From JAJZRJ01 sp040757055 (GTDB taxonomy: Bacteria > Desulfobacterota > Desulfobulbia > Desulfobulbales > Desulfurivibrionaceae), in the NCBI GenBank assembly GCA_040757055.1, contig JBFLXY010000003.1, positions 199,936 through 263,935 on the forward strand: a DNA stretch of 64,000 nt, written 5' to 3'. The notes under the pieces are model-generated. The model saw nothing but the letters and a program-made list of their open reading frames with translations. It ran no database searches and was not told the DNA's origin. Shown here piece by piece: positions 54,712 to 64,000 of this stretch. Made by a program: the position numbers and the translations under genes. Within the stretch, counting starts at the first letter, position 1. Each line of letters opens with the position of its first letter.

Positions 54712-56223
54712 TTAGTGGACGGAACAGGCGATGCAGGGGTCGAAGGACCGGACGATGCGGTGCGACTCGATCTGTTCTTCCGCCACCAGGACCTTGGTGC
54801 CGATGAGGGCCGATTCCAGCGCGCCGGGGCGGCCCTGGTCGTCCCGCGGCGAGGCATTCCAGGTGGTGGGCACCACGCATTCGTATTTGTCGATTTTGTA
54901 GTTTTCGATGCGGAGATAGTGGAGCAGGGCGCCCCGCGAGGCCTCGGTGGCGCCGAACCCCTCGGCGGACTTGGGGATGGCGATGTCGGCCATGGTCTTT
55001 CCTCCGTGGTCGAGGCGTTCCGATTCCTCCAGCAGGAAATCGGCGATCACCGCCGCGCAGATGGCCCGGCAGAGGTGGCGGCCCAGCACCGAGTTGAGCT
55101 GGCCCGCCTTGATGCGGGCCTGGGAGGCAAAGCGTTCCACCAGCCGTTTCACCGCCGGATTGTTGCCCTGGTGGTAGTCGACCAGCACCCGGGCCGTTGG
55201 CCCGACTTCCACCATCCTGCCGCCGTAGCGCGGGGCCTTGATCCAGGTGTAGGCGTCCTTCTTGTGCGGTGCCGGGGTGATGGCCGATTCCCGCACCGAA
55301 AGGTTGCTCGGCGAGGAGTACTTGGCGTGGGCGATGTCCTGGGTGATCTTGGTGAAGTCCACCGGCGCCACCTGGCCGTCGAGTAGCACACCGGGGGCGA
55401 ACAGTCGCTTGGCGTTTGGCTGCGGGCCGAGCGGGAGCATGCCGTAGGAGAGAAAGCCGCCCTTGCTGGCGCCGATCTGCCAGTATTCCGGGAAGGCGCT
55501 GGCCACCGCGAGCAGATCGGGGATGTATTTGCCGTGGATGAAGCTGCGCACCTCCTGGATGAGGGACTGATACGCGGTGATATGGTCGATGCGGGCCTCC
55601 TGGGTGCAGCCGCCGGGGAAGATCGCGGTGGAGTGGGGGAATTTGCCTCCGAAGATGGCGGTGGCCTGGTTGGCCTTTTTCTCGATTTCCATGGCCTCGA
55701 GATAGTGTTTGATGGCGCCGATGTTGATCTCACTATTGGCGATGTACTTGCCGGAAAGGCGGGGTAGGAAGGGCGCGGCAGGAAAGGGTTTGCCCGAGGC
55801 GAGTTCCGCCTGCACCCAGCTTTTGACCTTGTTGAGGTCGGCATCCTTGCCGCTGTAACGCAGGATGGCGGTGACATCGACAAAGTCGAGGGCGGTCAAC
55901 TGGTAGAAATGGAGCAGATAATCGTAGAGGTGGTTGGCCCCCTCGATGAGGTTGTGCAGAATCCGTCCGTTGGGCGGCACGTTGAGGCCGTAGGCATTTT
56001 CCTGGGCCTGGGAGGAGGCGATGGCGTGGGCATAGGGGCAGACCCCGCAGATGCGCTGGGTGATCTGTTGGGCGTCGAGCGGGTCGCGGCCCTTGAGGAA
56101 GATTTCGAAGCCGCGGAACATCTCGCCCTTGCAACGGGCATCGGTCACGGCGCCGCCTTCCACGGTGGTTTCGACGGTCAGGTGTCCTTCAATGCGGGTA
56201 ATCGGGCCAAGGTCGATCTTCAT
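54712..56223 (-). CDS. [NiFe] hydrogenase large subunit, no C-terminal maturation peptide
   Basis: Catalytic subunit of 503 residues. The nickel ligands are in RICGVCPYAH near residue 57 and in the terminal DPCIACSVH. The start MKIDLGPITRIEGHLTVET is typical. The protein stops at the final His, so the peptide that is normally cleaved during maturation is missing; this is known for some sensory and CO-linked hydrogenases. Maturation genes are not in the window. First gene of the operon large subunit, small subunit, haem chemoreceptor. Confidence 0.94.
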   Translation of the reverse strand: MKIDLGPITRIEGHLTVETTVEGGAVTDARCKGEMFRGFEIFLKGRDPLDAQQITQRICGVCPYAHAIASSQAQENAYGLNVPPNGRILHNLIEGANHLYDYLLHFYQLTALDFVDVTAILRYSGKDADLNKVKSWVQAELASGKPFPAAPFLPRLSGKYIANSEINIGAIKHYLEAMEIEKKANQATAIFGGKFPHSTAIFPGGCTQEARIDHITAYQSLIQEVRSFIHGKYIPDLLAVASAFPEYWQIGASKGGFLSYGMLPLGPQPNAKRLFAPGVLLDGQVAPVDFTKITQDIAHAKYSSPSNLSVRESAITPAPHKKDAYTWIKAPRYGGRMVEVGPTARVLVDYHQGNNPAVKRLVERFASQARIKAGQLNSVLGRHLCRAICAAVIADFLLEESERLDHGGKTMADIAIPKSAEGFGATEASRGALLHYLRIENYKIDKYECVVPTTWNASPRDDQGRPGALESALIGTKVLVAEEQIESHRIVRSFDPCIACSVH

Positions 56224-56531
56224 CGGTTTTCTCCCGTTGCATGCGGCAGGTGGTGAGGGCAGAGGAAAAGCGGGGCTGACAGAATGCGGTCAGCAGATGT
56301 GGTTGCCATGGAATGATCCTTGTGGAATTGCCCCTCAGAGTTTTTATCGGTGATGGAATGGGAAAATGTCAAGCAATTGCGGGAACGTCTCGCCGAAAAA
56401 ATGGAAAAAGGTGCCGTTTCAGCCGCCAATACGCGGAATGGACGGGACGGATATTTTCCCGCTTGGTTTTTGGAGACTTTTTGCGATAGACTGGATTGAA
56501 TCGAGAGCCCATCAAGCCAGGAGCGTTTTTG

Positions 56532-57578
56532 ATGACCCCCCCGCAACCGGACAAGATACTGCTGGTGGAAGACGAGCCGACCCAGCGCCGCCTGCTTTGC
56601 GCCCAACTGGGGAAGCAGGGGTACAGCGTGTTGGAGGCGGTCAACGGCGAGGAAGGGTTACGGCTCTGTCTCGACAACCCTGACCTGCGACTGGTGATCA
56701 CCGATCTCATGATGCCGGTCATGGACGGCTTCCAACTCATCGAGGCCATTCGCCAGCGGGAGATGCGGTATACCTATATCATCGTCCTTACCGCCCTGGA
56801 CGACAAGAAATCCATTGTCCGCGCCCTGTCTCTGGGGGCGGACGATTATCTCTCCAAACCGGTTTTTCACGACGAGTTGACCCTGCGGCTTGCCGGCGGC
56901 AAGCGGCTGCTGCAGCTCGAAGGGCACGAGGAGCTGATTTTTTCCCTCACCAAGCTGGCGGCCTATCGCAGCGGCGAGACCGGGACGCACCTGCATCGGG
57001 TGAGGGAATACTGCCAGATCCTCGGCATGGAGCTGCGGGAAAGTCAGCCCACCTTGGGCCTTTCCCGCAGCACGGTGGAGGAGATCGCCAAGGTAAGCCC
57101 GCTCCACGACATCGGCAAGGTGGGGATACCGGACAGTATTCTGCACAAACCCGGCAAGCTCACGGCCGCTGAATTCGAACTGATGAAGACCCACGCCGAA
57201 CTGGGCGGCCGCCTGCTGCGGGAGGTCTATGCCCAGACCGGCTCATCCTATCTCTTCCTGGCTTACGAAATCGCCATGTATCACCATGAACGCTGGGATG
57301 GCAAAGGGTATCCGCGCGGGCTCAAGGGCGAGGAGATCCCTCTGGCCGCCCGGATGATGTCCCTGGCCGATGTGTTCGATGCCCTGGTGTCGCGGCGTTC
57401 GTACAAGGAGCCTTTTGCCTTCGAGGATGCCAGGGCCGTCGTGATCGAAGGCCGCGGAACGCAGTTCGATCCGGCGCTGGTGGATGCCTTCCTGCGCACC
57501 GAGGAGCAGTGGCGGGCGGTAATCGGGAAATATGTGGAGGAGAGCGACGACCGCGAGCGGTTCCTCGCCGGCCGTTAA
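56532..57578 (+). CDS. Response regulator with HD-GYP output domain
   Basis: A 348-residue protein: receiver at about 8-125 (ILLVEDEPTQRR, acceptor in LVITDLMMPVMDG, Lys in LSKPVFHDEL), then HD-GYP at 140-330 with HLHRVREYC, PLHDIGKVGIPD and HHERWDGKGYP. It should degrade cyclic di-GMP when its receiver is switched. ATG 56532 has AGGAG upstream; a TTG at 56496 is less likely. It converges with the PilZ gene 6 nt away. No cognate kinase is adjacent. Confidence 0.92.
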   Translation: MTPPQPDKILLVEDEPTQRRLLCAQLGKQGYSVLEAVNGEEGLRLCLDNPDLRLVITDLMMPVMDGFQLIEAIRQREMRYTYIIVLTALDDKKSIVRALSLGADDYLSKPVFHDELTLRLAGGKRLLQLEGHEELIFSLTKLAAYRSGETGTHLHRVREYCQILGMELRESQPTLGLSRSTVEEIAKVSPLHDIGKVGIPDSILHKPGKLTAAEFELMKTHAELGGRLLREVYAQTGSSYLFLAYEIAMYHHERWDGKGYPRGLKGEEIPLAARMMSLADVFDALVSRRSYKEPFAFEDARAVVIEGRGTQFDPALVDAFLRTEEQWRAVIGKYVEESDDRERFLAGR

Positions 57579-57584
57579 GCGCCT

Positions 57585-58286
57585 TTACGCCTTGCCGCCC
57601 CGCGCCTGGGCGAGCGCTTCCAGTTCCATGGCCCGCAGGGTGAGATAGGTATCCAGCCGGTCCATGTCGTTTTTCGCCAGGGTGAAGTGCACGCCCAGTT
57701 CCAGTTCGTCCTTGCCAAGGTCTTTGCGGCGCCGCACCACCGCCTCAGGCACCAGAATCGATTCCTCGTAATTGCCGAAACGCAGCCGCAGCACCAGGGT
57801 AAGGGGACTGATCCGGTCGTCTTTCCGGATGTACTGTGAAAAGGAGCCGGTCAGGTTGGCCCCCTCCAGGCTGATGTCCTTGATGTGGCCGTTGTTGATG
57901 GCCTGACTTCCCTGCCTGGTGAAGGTGACCGTGGAGTTGGGGCCGGCATTGACCCGCGGATGGCGCCGGCGCTGGATCTGGATGATGCGGCTGGGCAGGG
58001 CGACACCGAGTTCCGTCGCGGTTTCAAGAACGGTTGTGGCGGGGAACCCCCGCATGGCTAAGCTCGGCGGGTGATAGAGGATGAGGGAGACGTTGGGTGG
58101 GGCCTGGAAGGCGGTGATCTTTTCCAGCAGGAGAAATTCGCCGTCGGTGCCGTTTTGGATGGCCATGGGCCGCAATCTGCGGGGCGTTTGCCCTTGCTGG
58201 AACAGGGTCAGGTCCGTTTTCTCGGCGATGAGCCGTTCAAGTTCCGCCCGGATGGCGTTGCTCTCCTCGGTCCAGATCTCCTGCAT
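57585..58286 (-). CDS. PilZ-domain cyclic di-GMP effector (YcgR-like)
   Basis: A 233-residue protein. The N-terminal 95 residues form a YcgR-N-like domain, and the PilZ domain starts at about 105 with RRRHPRVNAG and continues to the DISLEGANL (D-x-S-x-x-G) motif, the two c-di-GMP binding elements. Such proteins brake flagella or control surface traits. It is 21 nt downstream of dtd on the same strand. Confidence 0.88.
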   Translation of the reverse strand: MQEIWTEESNAIRAELERLIAEKTDLTLFQQGQTPRRLRPMAIQNGTDGEFLLLEKITAFQAPPNVSLILYHPPSLAMRGFPATTVLETATELGVALPSRIIQIQRRRHPRVNAGPNSTVTFTRQGSQAINNGHIKDISLEGANLTGSFSQYIRKDDRISPLTLVLRLRFGNYEESILVPEAVVRRRKDLGKDELELGVHFTLAKNDMDRLDTYLTLRAMELEALAQARGGKA

Positions 58287-58307
58287 GGCAGTGCGCCTTG
58301 TGTTGTT

Positions 58308-58757
58308 CTAAAAGAATTTGCGCGAGTCGAGCAGCAGGGTGACCGGGCCGTCGTTGGTCAGGTGCACCTTCATCATTGCCTGGAACTCGCCGGTTGCCAC
58401 CGCGATGTTCCGGGCACATACCTCGTCGATGAACAGCTCGTAAAGCGGGCGCGCGGTTTCCGGCCGCGCGGCGCTCGCATAGGAGGGGCGCCGTCCCTTG
58501 CGGCAGTCGCCGAACAGGGTGAATTGCGAAACCACCAGCGCGGCCCCGCCGGTTTCAGCGAGCGAACGGTTCATCTGGCCCGAGTCGTCATCGAAGATCC
58601 GCAGGTTGACGACCTTGTCGGCAAGAGACCGCGCATCGGCCGCGGTGTCGTCCTGGCCGATTCCCAGCAGCACCACCATCCCTGCATCGATCTTCCCGGT
58701 GCATCGGTCGCCAACCGAAACCGAGGCCTGGGTGACCCGTTGCACCACCGCGCGCAT
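58308..58757 (-). CDS. dtd: D-aminoacyl-tRNA deacylase
   Basis: Removes D-amino acids from tRNA. The 149-residue protein begins MRAVVQRVTQASVSVG and has VVSQFTLFGDCRKGRRPSY, the SQFTL signature, and the GPVTLLLDS C-terminal motif with its Gly-Pro cross-dimer contact. Length is standard. The PilZ gene follows. Confidence 0.95.
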   Translation of the reverse strand: MRAVVQRVTQASVSVGDRCTGKIDAGMVVLLGIGQDDTAADARSLADKVVNLRIFDDDSGQMNRSLAETGGAALVVSQFTLFGDCRKGRRPSYASAARPETARPLYELFIDEVCARNIAVATGEFQAMMKVHLTNDGPVTLLLDSRKFF

Positions 58758-58827
58758 TCTTTACCCCATGAATAAAGATTTTTCTATATGCCACCAAAAA
58801 GGCGGAGGGTCAAGGGGGGAAATCGCG

Positions 58828-59553
58828 TCATCGCGGTTCGATGAGGAATTGCAGGATGGCGGCGGCGGCGATGGCCGCGGTTTCGGCCCGCAGGGTACGA
58901 CGGCCCAGGGTGACGGCGGTAAAGCCCCCTGCCACAGCCAGGTCGTGTTCCGCCAGGCTGAAGCCGCCCTCGGGCCCGATGAGAAAGAAAAGGCTGGCTG
59001 GTGGAGCCTCCCGGTTGACCAAGTGGTGCAGGGAGGCACCGCCAGTCCCTTCCCAGAAGAGGAGCTTTAGAGGGAAGGGCGCGGCCTCTTGCGCCAGGCT
59101 GGCAAAATCTTGTACCGGATGGCAATGGGGCGGCTGCGGCCGGTTGCACTGTTTGCATGCCTCCATCGCGATGCGGTGCCAGCGCGAGTCCTTGTCGCTT
59201 TCGTCGATCCTGGCCACCGTGTGCTGCGAGGTAAAGGGGTGGATGGCGCTGATTCCCAGTTCCGTGGCCTTCTGGATCACCAGGTCCATCTTTTTGCCCT
59301 TGAGCAGCCCCTGGCCGAGGTGGATGGCGGTGGTTTCTGCTTTGGGCGGGCTGGTGGCGAGGATGGTGAGGCGCACGGCCTCCCGGTCGATGGTGTCGAT
59401 CTCGGCCTCGTGCCGGGCACCGGCGGTGTCCAGCAGGGTGACCCTGGTGCCGGGCTGCAGCCGCAGCACCTTGCGGAGGTGATGGGCCTCCGGCCCGGTG
59501 AGGATGGCGGTGGTGCCGGTGATGGCCGTTGGCTCGATAACGAAGCGTCTCAT
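58828..59553 (-). CDS. rsmE: 16S rRNA (uracil(1498)-N3)-methyltransferase
   Basis: A SPOUT-fold methyltransferase of 241 residues. GPEAHHLRKVLRLQPG marks the PUA-like N-terminus; the knot carries LIGPEGGFSLAEHD and LGRRTLRAETAAIAA for SAM binding. ATG 59553 overlaps the prmA stop by four bases. The frame open to 59937 is a shadow of prmA. Confidence 0.95.
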   Translation of the reverse strand: MRRFVIEPTAITGTTAILTGPEAHHLRKVLRLQPGTRVTLLDTAGARHEAEIDTIDREAVRLTILATSPPKAETTAIHLGQGLLKGKKMDLVIQKATELGISAIHPFTSQHTVARIDESDKDSRWHRIAMEACKQCNRPQPPHCHPVQDFASLAQEAAPFPLKLLFWEGTGGASLHHLVNREAPPASLFFLIGPEGGFSLAEHDLAVAGGFTAVTLGRRTLRAETAAIAAAAILQFLIEPR

Positions 59554-60470
59554 CGGCGGAAGTGGAAGGCAACCCACTCGTCGTGGTAAGGGCTGGCCAT
59601 TTCGGTCAGGCCGTGGCCCTGAAAGAGGGCGCGGATGGCCTCTTCCTGTTCGCCGCGCAGGATGCCGGCCAGGATCAGGTCGCCGCCCGGGGTCAGGTGG
59701 CGGACCAGTTCCGGAGCGAGCAGGGCAAGAACGTCGCTGGTGATGTTGGCCACGACCACGTCGAAGGCGCCGGACAGGTCGGCCAGCGGGGTGTCGCTGG
59801 CCGCGATGCGTGACTGCAGATGGTTGGTTCTGGTGTTCTCCTTGGCGATGAAGACCGCGTCCGGGTCGTTGTCGATGGCCACCACGGAGCCGCCCCCCCA
59901 AAGGGCACCGGCCATGGCCAGGATGGCGGTGCCGCATCCGACATCGAGAAAGGAGGGGGCAACTGGCCGCCTGATCTCGAAAACTCCTTCCAGAAGCTGG
60001 AGGGCCAGCCGGGTGCTGGCATGGTGGCCAGTGCCAAAGGCCATGCCCGGATCCATCTCGATGACCTGTTCATCGGCCTGCGGGGTGTAATCTTCCCAGG
60101 TCGGCTTGATGATCAGCTTCGGGGTGATGGGGAAGGGTTTGAAGAATTCTTTCCAGGCGGCGTTCCAGTCCTGTTCAATGATCTCTTCGCGGGTGAGGGT
60201 GATTGGGCCGATGCCCTGTTCCTGTTCCAGTTCCCTGAGTTGACTGGCGACGGCCGCCTCCTTGGCCGGGGCCGCGGCATCGTTGTCAAGGTAAACCGTC
60301 AGGCGTTCCTGGGTGTTTTCCTGGTTGGCGGCGGCGTAGTCGTACTCCACGCCGTTTTCCGCCACAGTGGCGAGCATGCCGGCGGCTTCGTCGGCTAGGG
60401 GTGCGGGGACGGAGACCGTCAGCTTGATCCAGGTGCGCGGTGGGCGGTGGGCGATGGGGGATGCGTTCAT
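59550..60470 (-). CDS. prmA: Ribosomal protein L11 methyltransferase
   Basis: A 306-residue SAM-dependent methyltransferase. The PrmA pattern is seen in EMDPGMAFGTGHHASTRLAL, FLDVGCGTAILAMAGALWGG, AIDNDPDAV and VVANITSDVLALLAPELVRH. CAGGAGCC precedes ATG 60470. It is translationally coupled to rsmE, a frequent pairing. Confidence 0.95.
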   Translation of the reverse strand: MNASPIAHRPPRTWIKLTVSVPAPLADEAAGMLATVAENGVEYDYAAANQENTQERLTVYLDNDAAAPAKEAAVASQLRELEQEQGIGPITLTREEIIEQDWNAAWKEFFKPFPITPKLIIKPTWEDYTPQADEQVIEMDPGMAFGTGHHASTRLALQLLEGVFEIRRPVAPSFLDVGCGTAILAMAGALWGGGSVVAIDNDPDAVFIAKENTRTNHLQSRIAASDTPLADLSGAFDVVVANITSDVLALLAPELVRHLTPGGDLILAGILRGEQEEAIRALFQGHGLTEMASPYHDEWVAFHFRR

Positions 60471-60657
60471 GGGGCTCCTGTCTGTTATAGGCGCCAACCT
60501 ACTCCAAGGCGTGCGAATGGGCAAGGGGAACGAGCGGCAGAGGGGAACCGATTCCCTGGTGCCATCGGTGCATGATGATGGTACTATGCCAGTTCCGGCG
60601 GCGGCGTGACGAGGGGGTGGCTGGCCGGACGAACCCCATGAGGGAGCTAAGGTATTT

Positions 60658-61428
60658 ATGAAGAGAGAGGGATTGCGGACCCTGTTGGCTGAGGTTGCCG
60701 GTGGAGGGCGCAGCGTCGACGAGGCCATGGAGGCGCTCAGGCACTGGCCGGGCGAGCAGTTGGCCTGCGCGCATCTCGACCACCATCGTGCCATGCGGAC
60801 AGGATTCCCGGAGGTGGTTTTCGGCGAGGGTAAGAGCGCTGAGCAACTTATTGTGATTTTGCGGCAGTTTCAGCCCCGGCAGACCGTGGTGATGGCGACC
60901 CGGGTCGATGCGGCCAAGGCGGTGCAGGTGCAAGAAGCGCTGCCGGAGTTTGTCTATCATTCCGAGGCCCGCATGTTGACCGCCAACCTTGAGGCGGTAA
61001 CGTTGGATAAGGGCCGGGGGGCCATCGTGGTGGTGAGCGCGGGCACCTCCGATATTCCGGTGGCGGAGGAGGCGTGCCTTACGGCCCAGGCACTGGGGAA
61101 CAAGGTCGAGCGCCTCTACGACGTGGGGGTGGCGGGCCTCCATCGCCTGCTGGGGCAGCGAGAGGTGCTCTCTGCCGCCAGGGTGCTCATCGTGGTGGCC
61201 GGTATGGAGGGCGCCCTGCCCAGCGTGGTGGGGGGGCTGGTGGACAAGCCGATCATCGCGGTACCGACCAGCGTCGGCTATGGCACTGGCTTTGGCGGCA
61301 TCGCCGCCCTGTTGGGCATGCTCAACAGCTGTGCCCCGGGAGTGGCGGTGGTGAACATCGACAACGGCTTTGGTGCCGCCTGTGTCGCTGCGGCCATCAA
61401 CCGGAAGGAGGGAGAGGGGTGCGAGTGA
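60658..61428 (+). CDS. larB: Nickel pincer cofactor biosynthesis protein LarB
   Basis: Carboxylates and activates nicotinate adenine dinucleotide to start the nickel pincer cofactor of lactate racemase and relatives. The 256-residue protein has GFPEVVFGEGKSAEQLIVIL, VVSAGTSDIPVAEEACLTA, VVAGMEGALPSVVGGLVDKP and the C-terminal PTSVGYGTGFGGIAALLGML block, diagnostic of LarB/PurE-like proteins. larC and larE are not in the window. It lies upstream of the rRNA operon and has its own context. Confidence 0.93.
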   Translation: MKREGLRTLLAEVAGGGRSVDEAMEALRHWPGEQLACAHLDHHRAMRTGFPEVVFGEGKSAEQLIVILRQFQPRQTVVMATRVDAAKAVQVQEALPEFVYHSEARMLTANLEAVTLDKGRGAIVVVSAGTSDIPVAEEACLTAQALGNKVERLYDVGVAGLHRLLGQREVLSAARVLIVVAGMEGALPSVVGGLVDKPIIAVPTSVGYGTGFGGIAALLGMLNSCAPGVAVVNIDNGFGAACVAAAINRKEGEGCE

Positions 61429-61577
61429 GTTGGAGATTTCAAGGGCGGAGTCCCGCAAGGCCGATTCGGCGCGGGGTGGTGTTTGGTCTTGCCGGGTATC
61501 TCCTTGTGGAGTCATGCTTTTCGCTTCGCCAGGGCGCGCGGTGTCCGATTTTTTCGGGCAAAACGCATATCGGTTGT

Positions 61578-61606
61578 TGACAAGCCGCGCCGGGTCATTT
61601 ACTTTA
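61578..61606 (+). promoter_or_regulatory. Upstream rRNA promoter P1 (putative)
   Basis: TTGACA at 61578-61583, 17-nt spacer, TACTTT at 61601-61606. First of two tandem promoter-like elements in the otherwise gene-free region between larB (ends 61428) and the 16S rRNA. Confidence 0.5.
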
Positions 61607-61653
61607 GCGCCTCGTTGCCGCGCAGCCGCGGCACAAAATAATTCCGAAAGTCA

Positions 61654-61682
61654 TTGACAGCGTTTTTCCTTTGGAGTATGTT
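61654..61682 (+). promoter_or_regulatory. rRNA operon promoter P2
   Basis: TTGACA at 61654-61659, 17-nt spacer, TATGTT at 61677-61682, about 150 nt before the mature 16S 5' end. Confidence 0.65.
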
Positions 61683-61714
61683 GTCGGCTTTCCGGCGGGT
61701 TTCCCGCCAACAAG

Positions 61715-61730
61715 CGATCTTTGAGAACTG
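61715..61730 (+). promoter_or_regulatory. boxA-like antitermination element
   Basis: CGATCTTTGAGAACTG in the 16S leader resembles rRNA boxA sequences. A matching TGATCTTTGATAATTGA occurs at 63873-63889 in the spacer before 23S, supporting a shared role in antitermination. Confidence 0.5.
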
Positions 61731-61832
61731 AGCAGCAGAGAGAATGGGCCCGCCCGGTCCCGGGGCAAAGTGGGACGAGTTTTGAATTGTACAGTGACCG
61801 AGTCTGATATGGACTTGGAAGCGATAGAGATC

Positions 61833-63396
<1,564 letters not shown>

Positions 63397-63503
63397 TAAA
63401 GGAAGGATCTGGCTGGTAACAGTTGGATCAAGGGGTTAACCCTATTCTTATGCTGCTCGGTTTTGAGAGATCGCTTGGCTGATCCTTCGCAGACGAGACG
63501 AAC

Positions 63504-63582
<79 letters not shown>

Positions 63583-63593
63583 AGCTTATCGAG

Positions 63594-63635
63594 GTGAGGA
63601 GTCGGGAGTGAGGAGTCGGGAGTGAGGAGTCGGGA
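63594..63635 (+). repeat. Three tandem 14-bp repeats in the rRNA spacer
   Basis: GTGAGGAGTCGGGA occurs three times head to tail between the two tRNAs. The complementary ACTCCTCAC follows at 63671-63679, so the repeats can pair with it in a hairpin. Confidence 0.85.
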
Positions 63636-63687
63636 GGGTAAAGGATTTTACTCTTCACGCCTCACCTATTACTCCTCACGCAAAAGT

Positions 63688-63763
63688 GGGGGTGTAGCTC
63701 AGCTGGGAGAGCGCCTGCCTTGCACGCAGGAGGTCATCGGTTCGATCCCGTTCACCTCCACCA
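63688..63763 (+). tRNA. tRNA-Ala (TGC anticodon)
   Basis: Complete cloverleaf: acceptor GGGGGTG paired with CACCTCC (one G-U pair), anticodon loop CTTGCAC giving TGC, T-arm with GGTTCGATCCC, and an encoded CCA. Second tRNA of the 16S-23S spacer. Confidence 0.95.
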
Positions 63764-63952
63764 TTTTGGATGGGGAGTCTTTGGGTTGCGGACTGCATAC
63801 TGGCCGTCAGGCGGGTGTGCGGTTGGCAGCGTGAAGGCTGCAGGGGCTTTGCCCCGTCGCGTAAAAGCGAGTTGATCTTTGATAATTGAATATCTTGTAA
63901 GTTGCAAGTTTGCACAGAGTAGCTGAGTATTTTTTTGCGTCTTAGGATATTT

Positions 63953-64000
63953 GGTCAAGCTACTAAGGGCAGACGGAGGATGCCTTGGCATCGGGAGGCG
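63953..64000 (+). rRNA. rrl: 23S ribosomal RNA (5' end, partial)
   Basis: GGTCAAGCTACTAAGGGCAG onward matches the conserved 5' start of bacterial 23S rRNA (GGTTAAG...ACTAAG...GGATGCC-TGGCA). The gene runs off the right edge of the window. Confidence 0.93.

Overview
The window is about 62-65 percent GC, densely packed chromosomal DNA. It appears to come from a respiratory, anaerobic, multihaem-cytochrome-using bacterium of the former Deltaproteobacteria (Desulfobacterota or Desulfuromonadota). Supporting signs are a PpcA-like triheme cytochrome c7, a second triheme cytochrome, System II cytochrome c maturation (ResB/CcsA), two NrfD-type quinone-interacting membrane proteins, a periplasmic [NiFe] hydrogenase, a chemoreceptor carrying a haem c motif, and a deltaproteobacteria-like 16S rRNA. 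Genus was not resolved; the placement is inference from gene content and from reading the 16S by eye.

Layout. 1-6.1 kb: housekeeping (nnrD end, two CBS proteins, a pabB-pabC fusion, a class A penicillin-binding protein). 6.7-20.3 kb: a respiratory region with two paralogous NrfD + MerR modules (7.1-8.8 and 15.6-17.5 kb). Between them lie a diguanylate cyclase, a large PAS4-AAA+-Fis sigma54 activator, and a Tat-exported 4Fe-4S protein with a triheme cytochrome. A sigma54-type promoter precedes the second NrfD gene. The PpcA-like cytochrome and resB-ccsA follow. 20.7-29.3 kb: rpmB, then an ispG...proS-rsh series on the minus strand, interrupted by a lower-GC insert holding a REP-type tyrosine transposase with terminal inverted repeats, an AIPR defence-type gene, and a YkgJ-type gene whose 5' end lies in the transposon terminus. 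29.4-30.1 kb: a Phd/PIN toxin-antitoxin pair. 30.2-43.7 kb: queA, a c-di-GMP/HDOD signalling operon, a Ros/MucR regulator, murI-lolA, an unusual radical SAM gene, cobU-cobD, a phosphoesterase, a four-S1-domain protein, a second toxin-antitoxin pair and a frameshifted isochorismatase-like gene. 43.7-52.3 kb: era, an RNase II family gene, pyrE, an HD-GYP/receiver pair, a DUF4438 gene, ychF and a DciA-like gene. 52.3-60.5 kb: a haem-MCP/hydrogenase operon, a receiver-HD-GYP protein, a PilZ protein, dtd and prmA-rsmE. 60.7 kb to the end: larB, then a ribosomal RNA operon (tandem promoters, 16S, tRNA-Ile, tRNA-Ala, start of 23S).

How the genes may work together (inference). The NrfD proteins, the Tat 4Fe-4S protein, the triheme cytochromes and ResB/CcsA would form and mature a quinone-to-periplasm electron path. 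The sigma54 activator, whose PAS domains carry Cys pairs, and the two Cys-triad MerR proteins could match that path to redox state. The hydrogenase and haem chemoreceptor form one operon, suggesting linked hydrogen or redox metabolism and taxis. Cyclic di-GMP signalling is well represented: two GGDEF, two HD-GYP and one PilZ protein. The strongest candidates for something new are the duplicated NrfD/MerR/small-membrane-peptide module, the hydrogenase-haem-MCP operon, and the insert in the ispG-proS interval.
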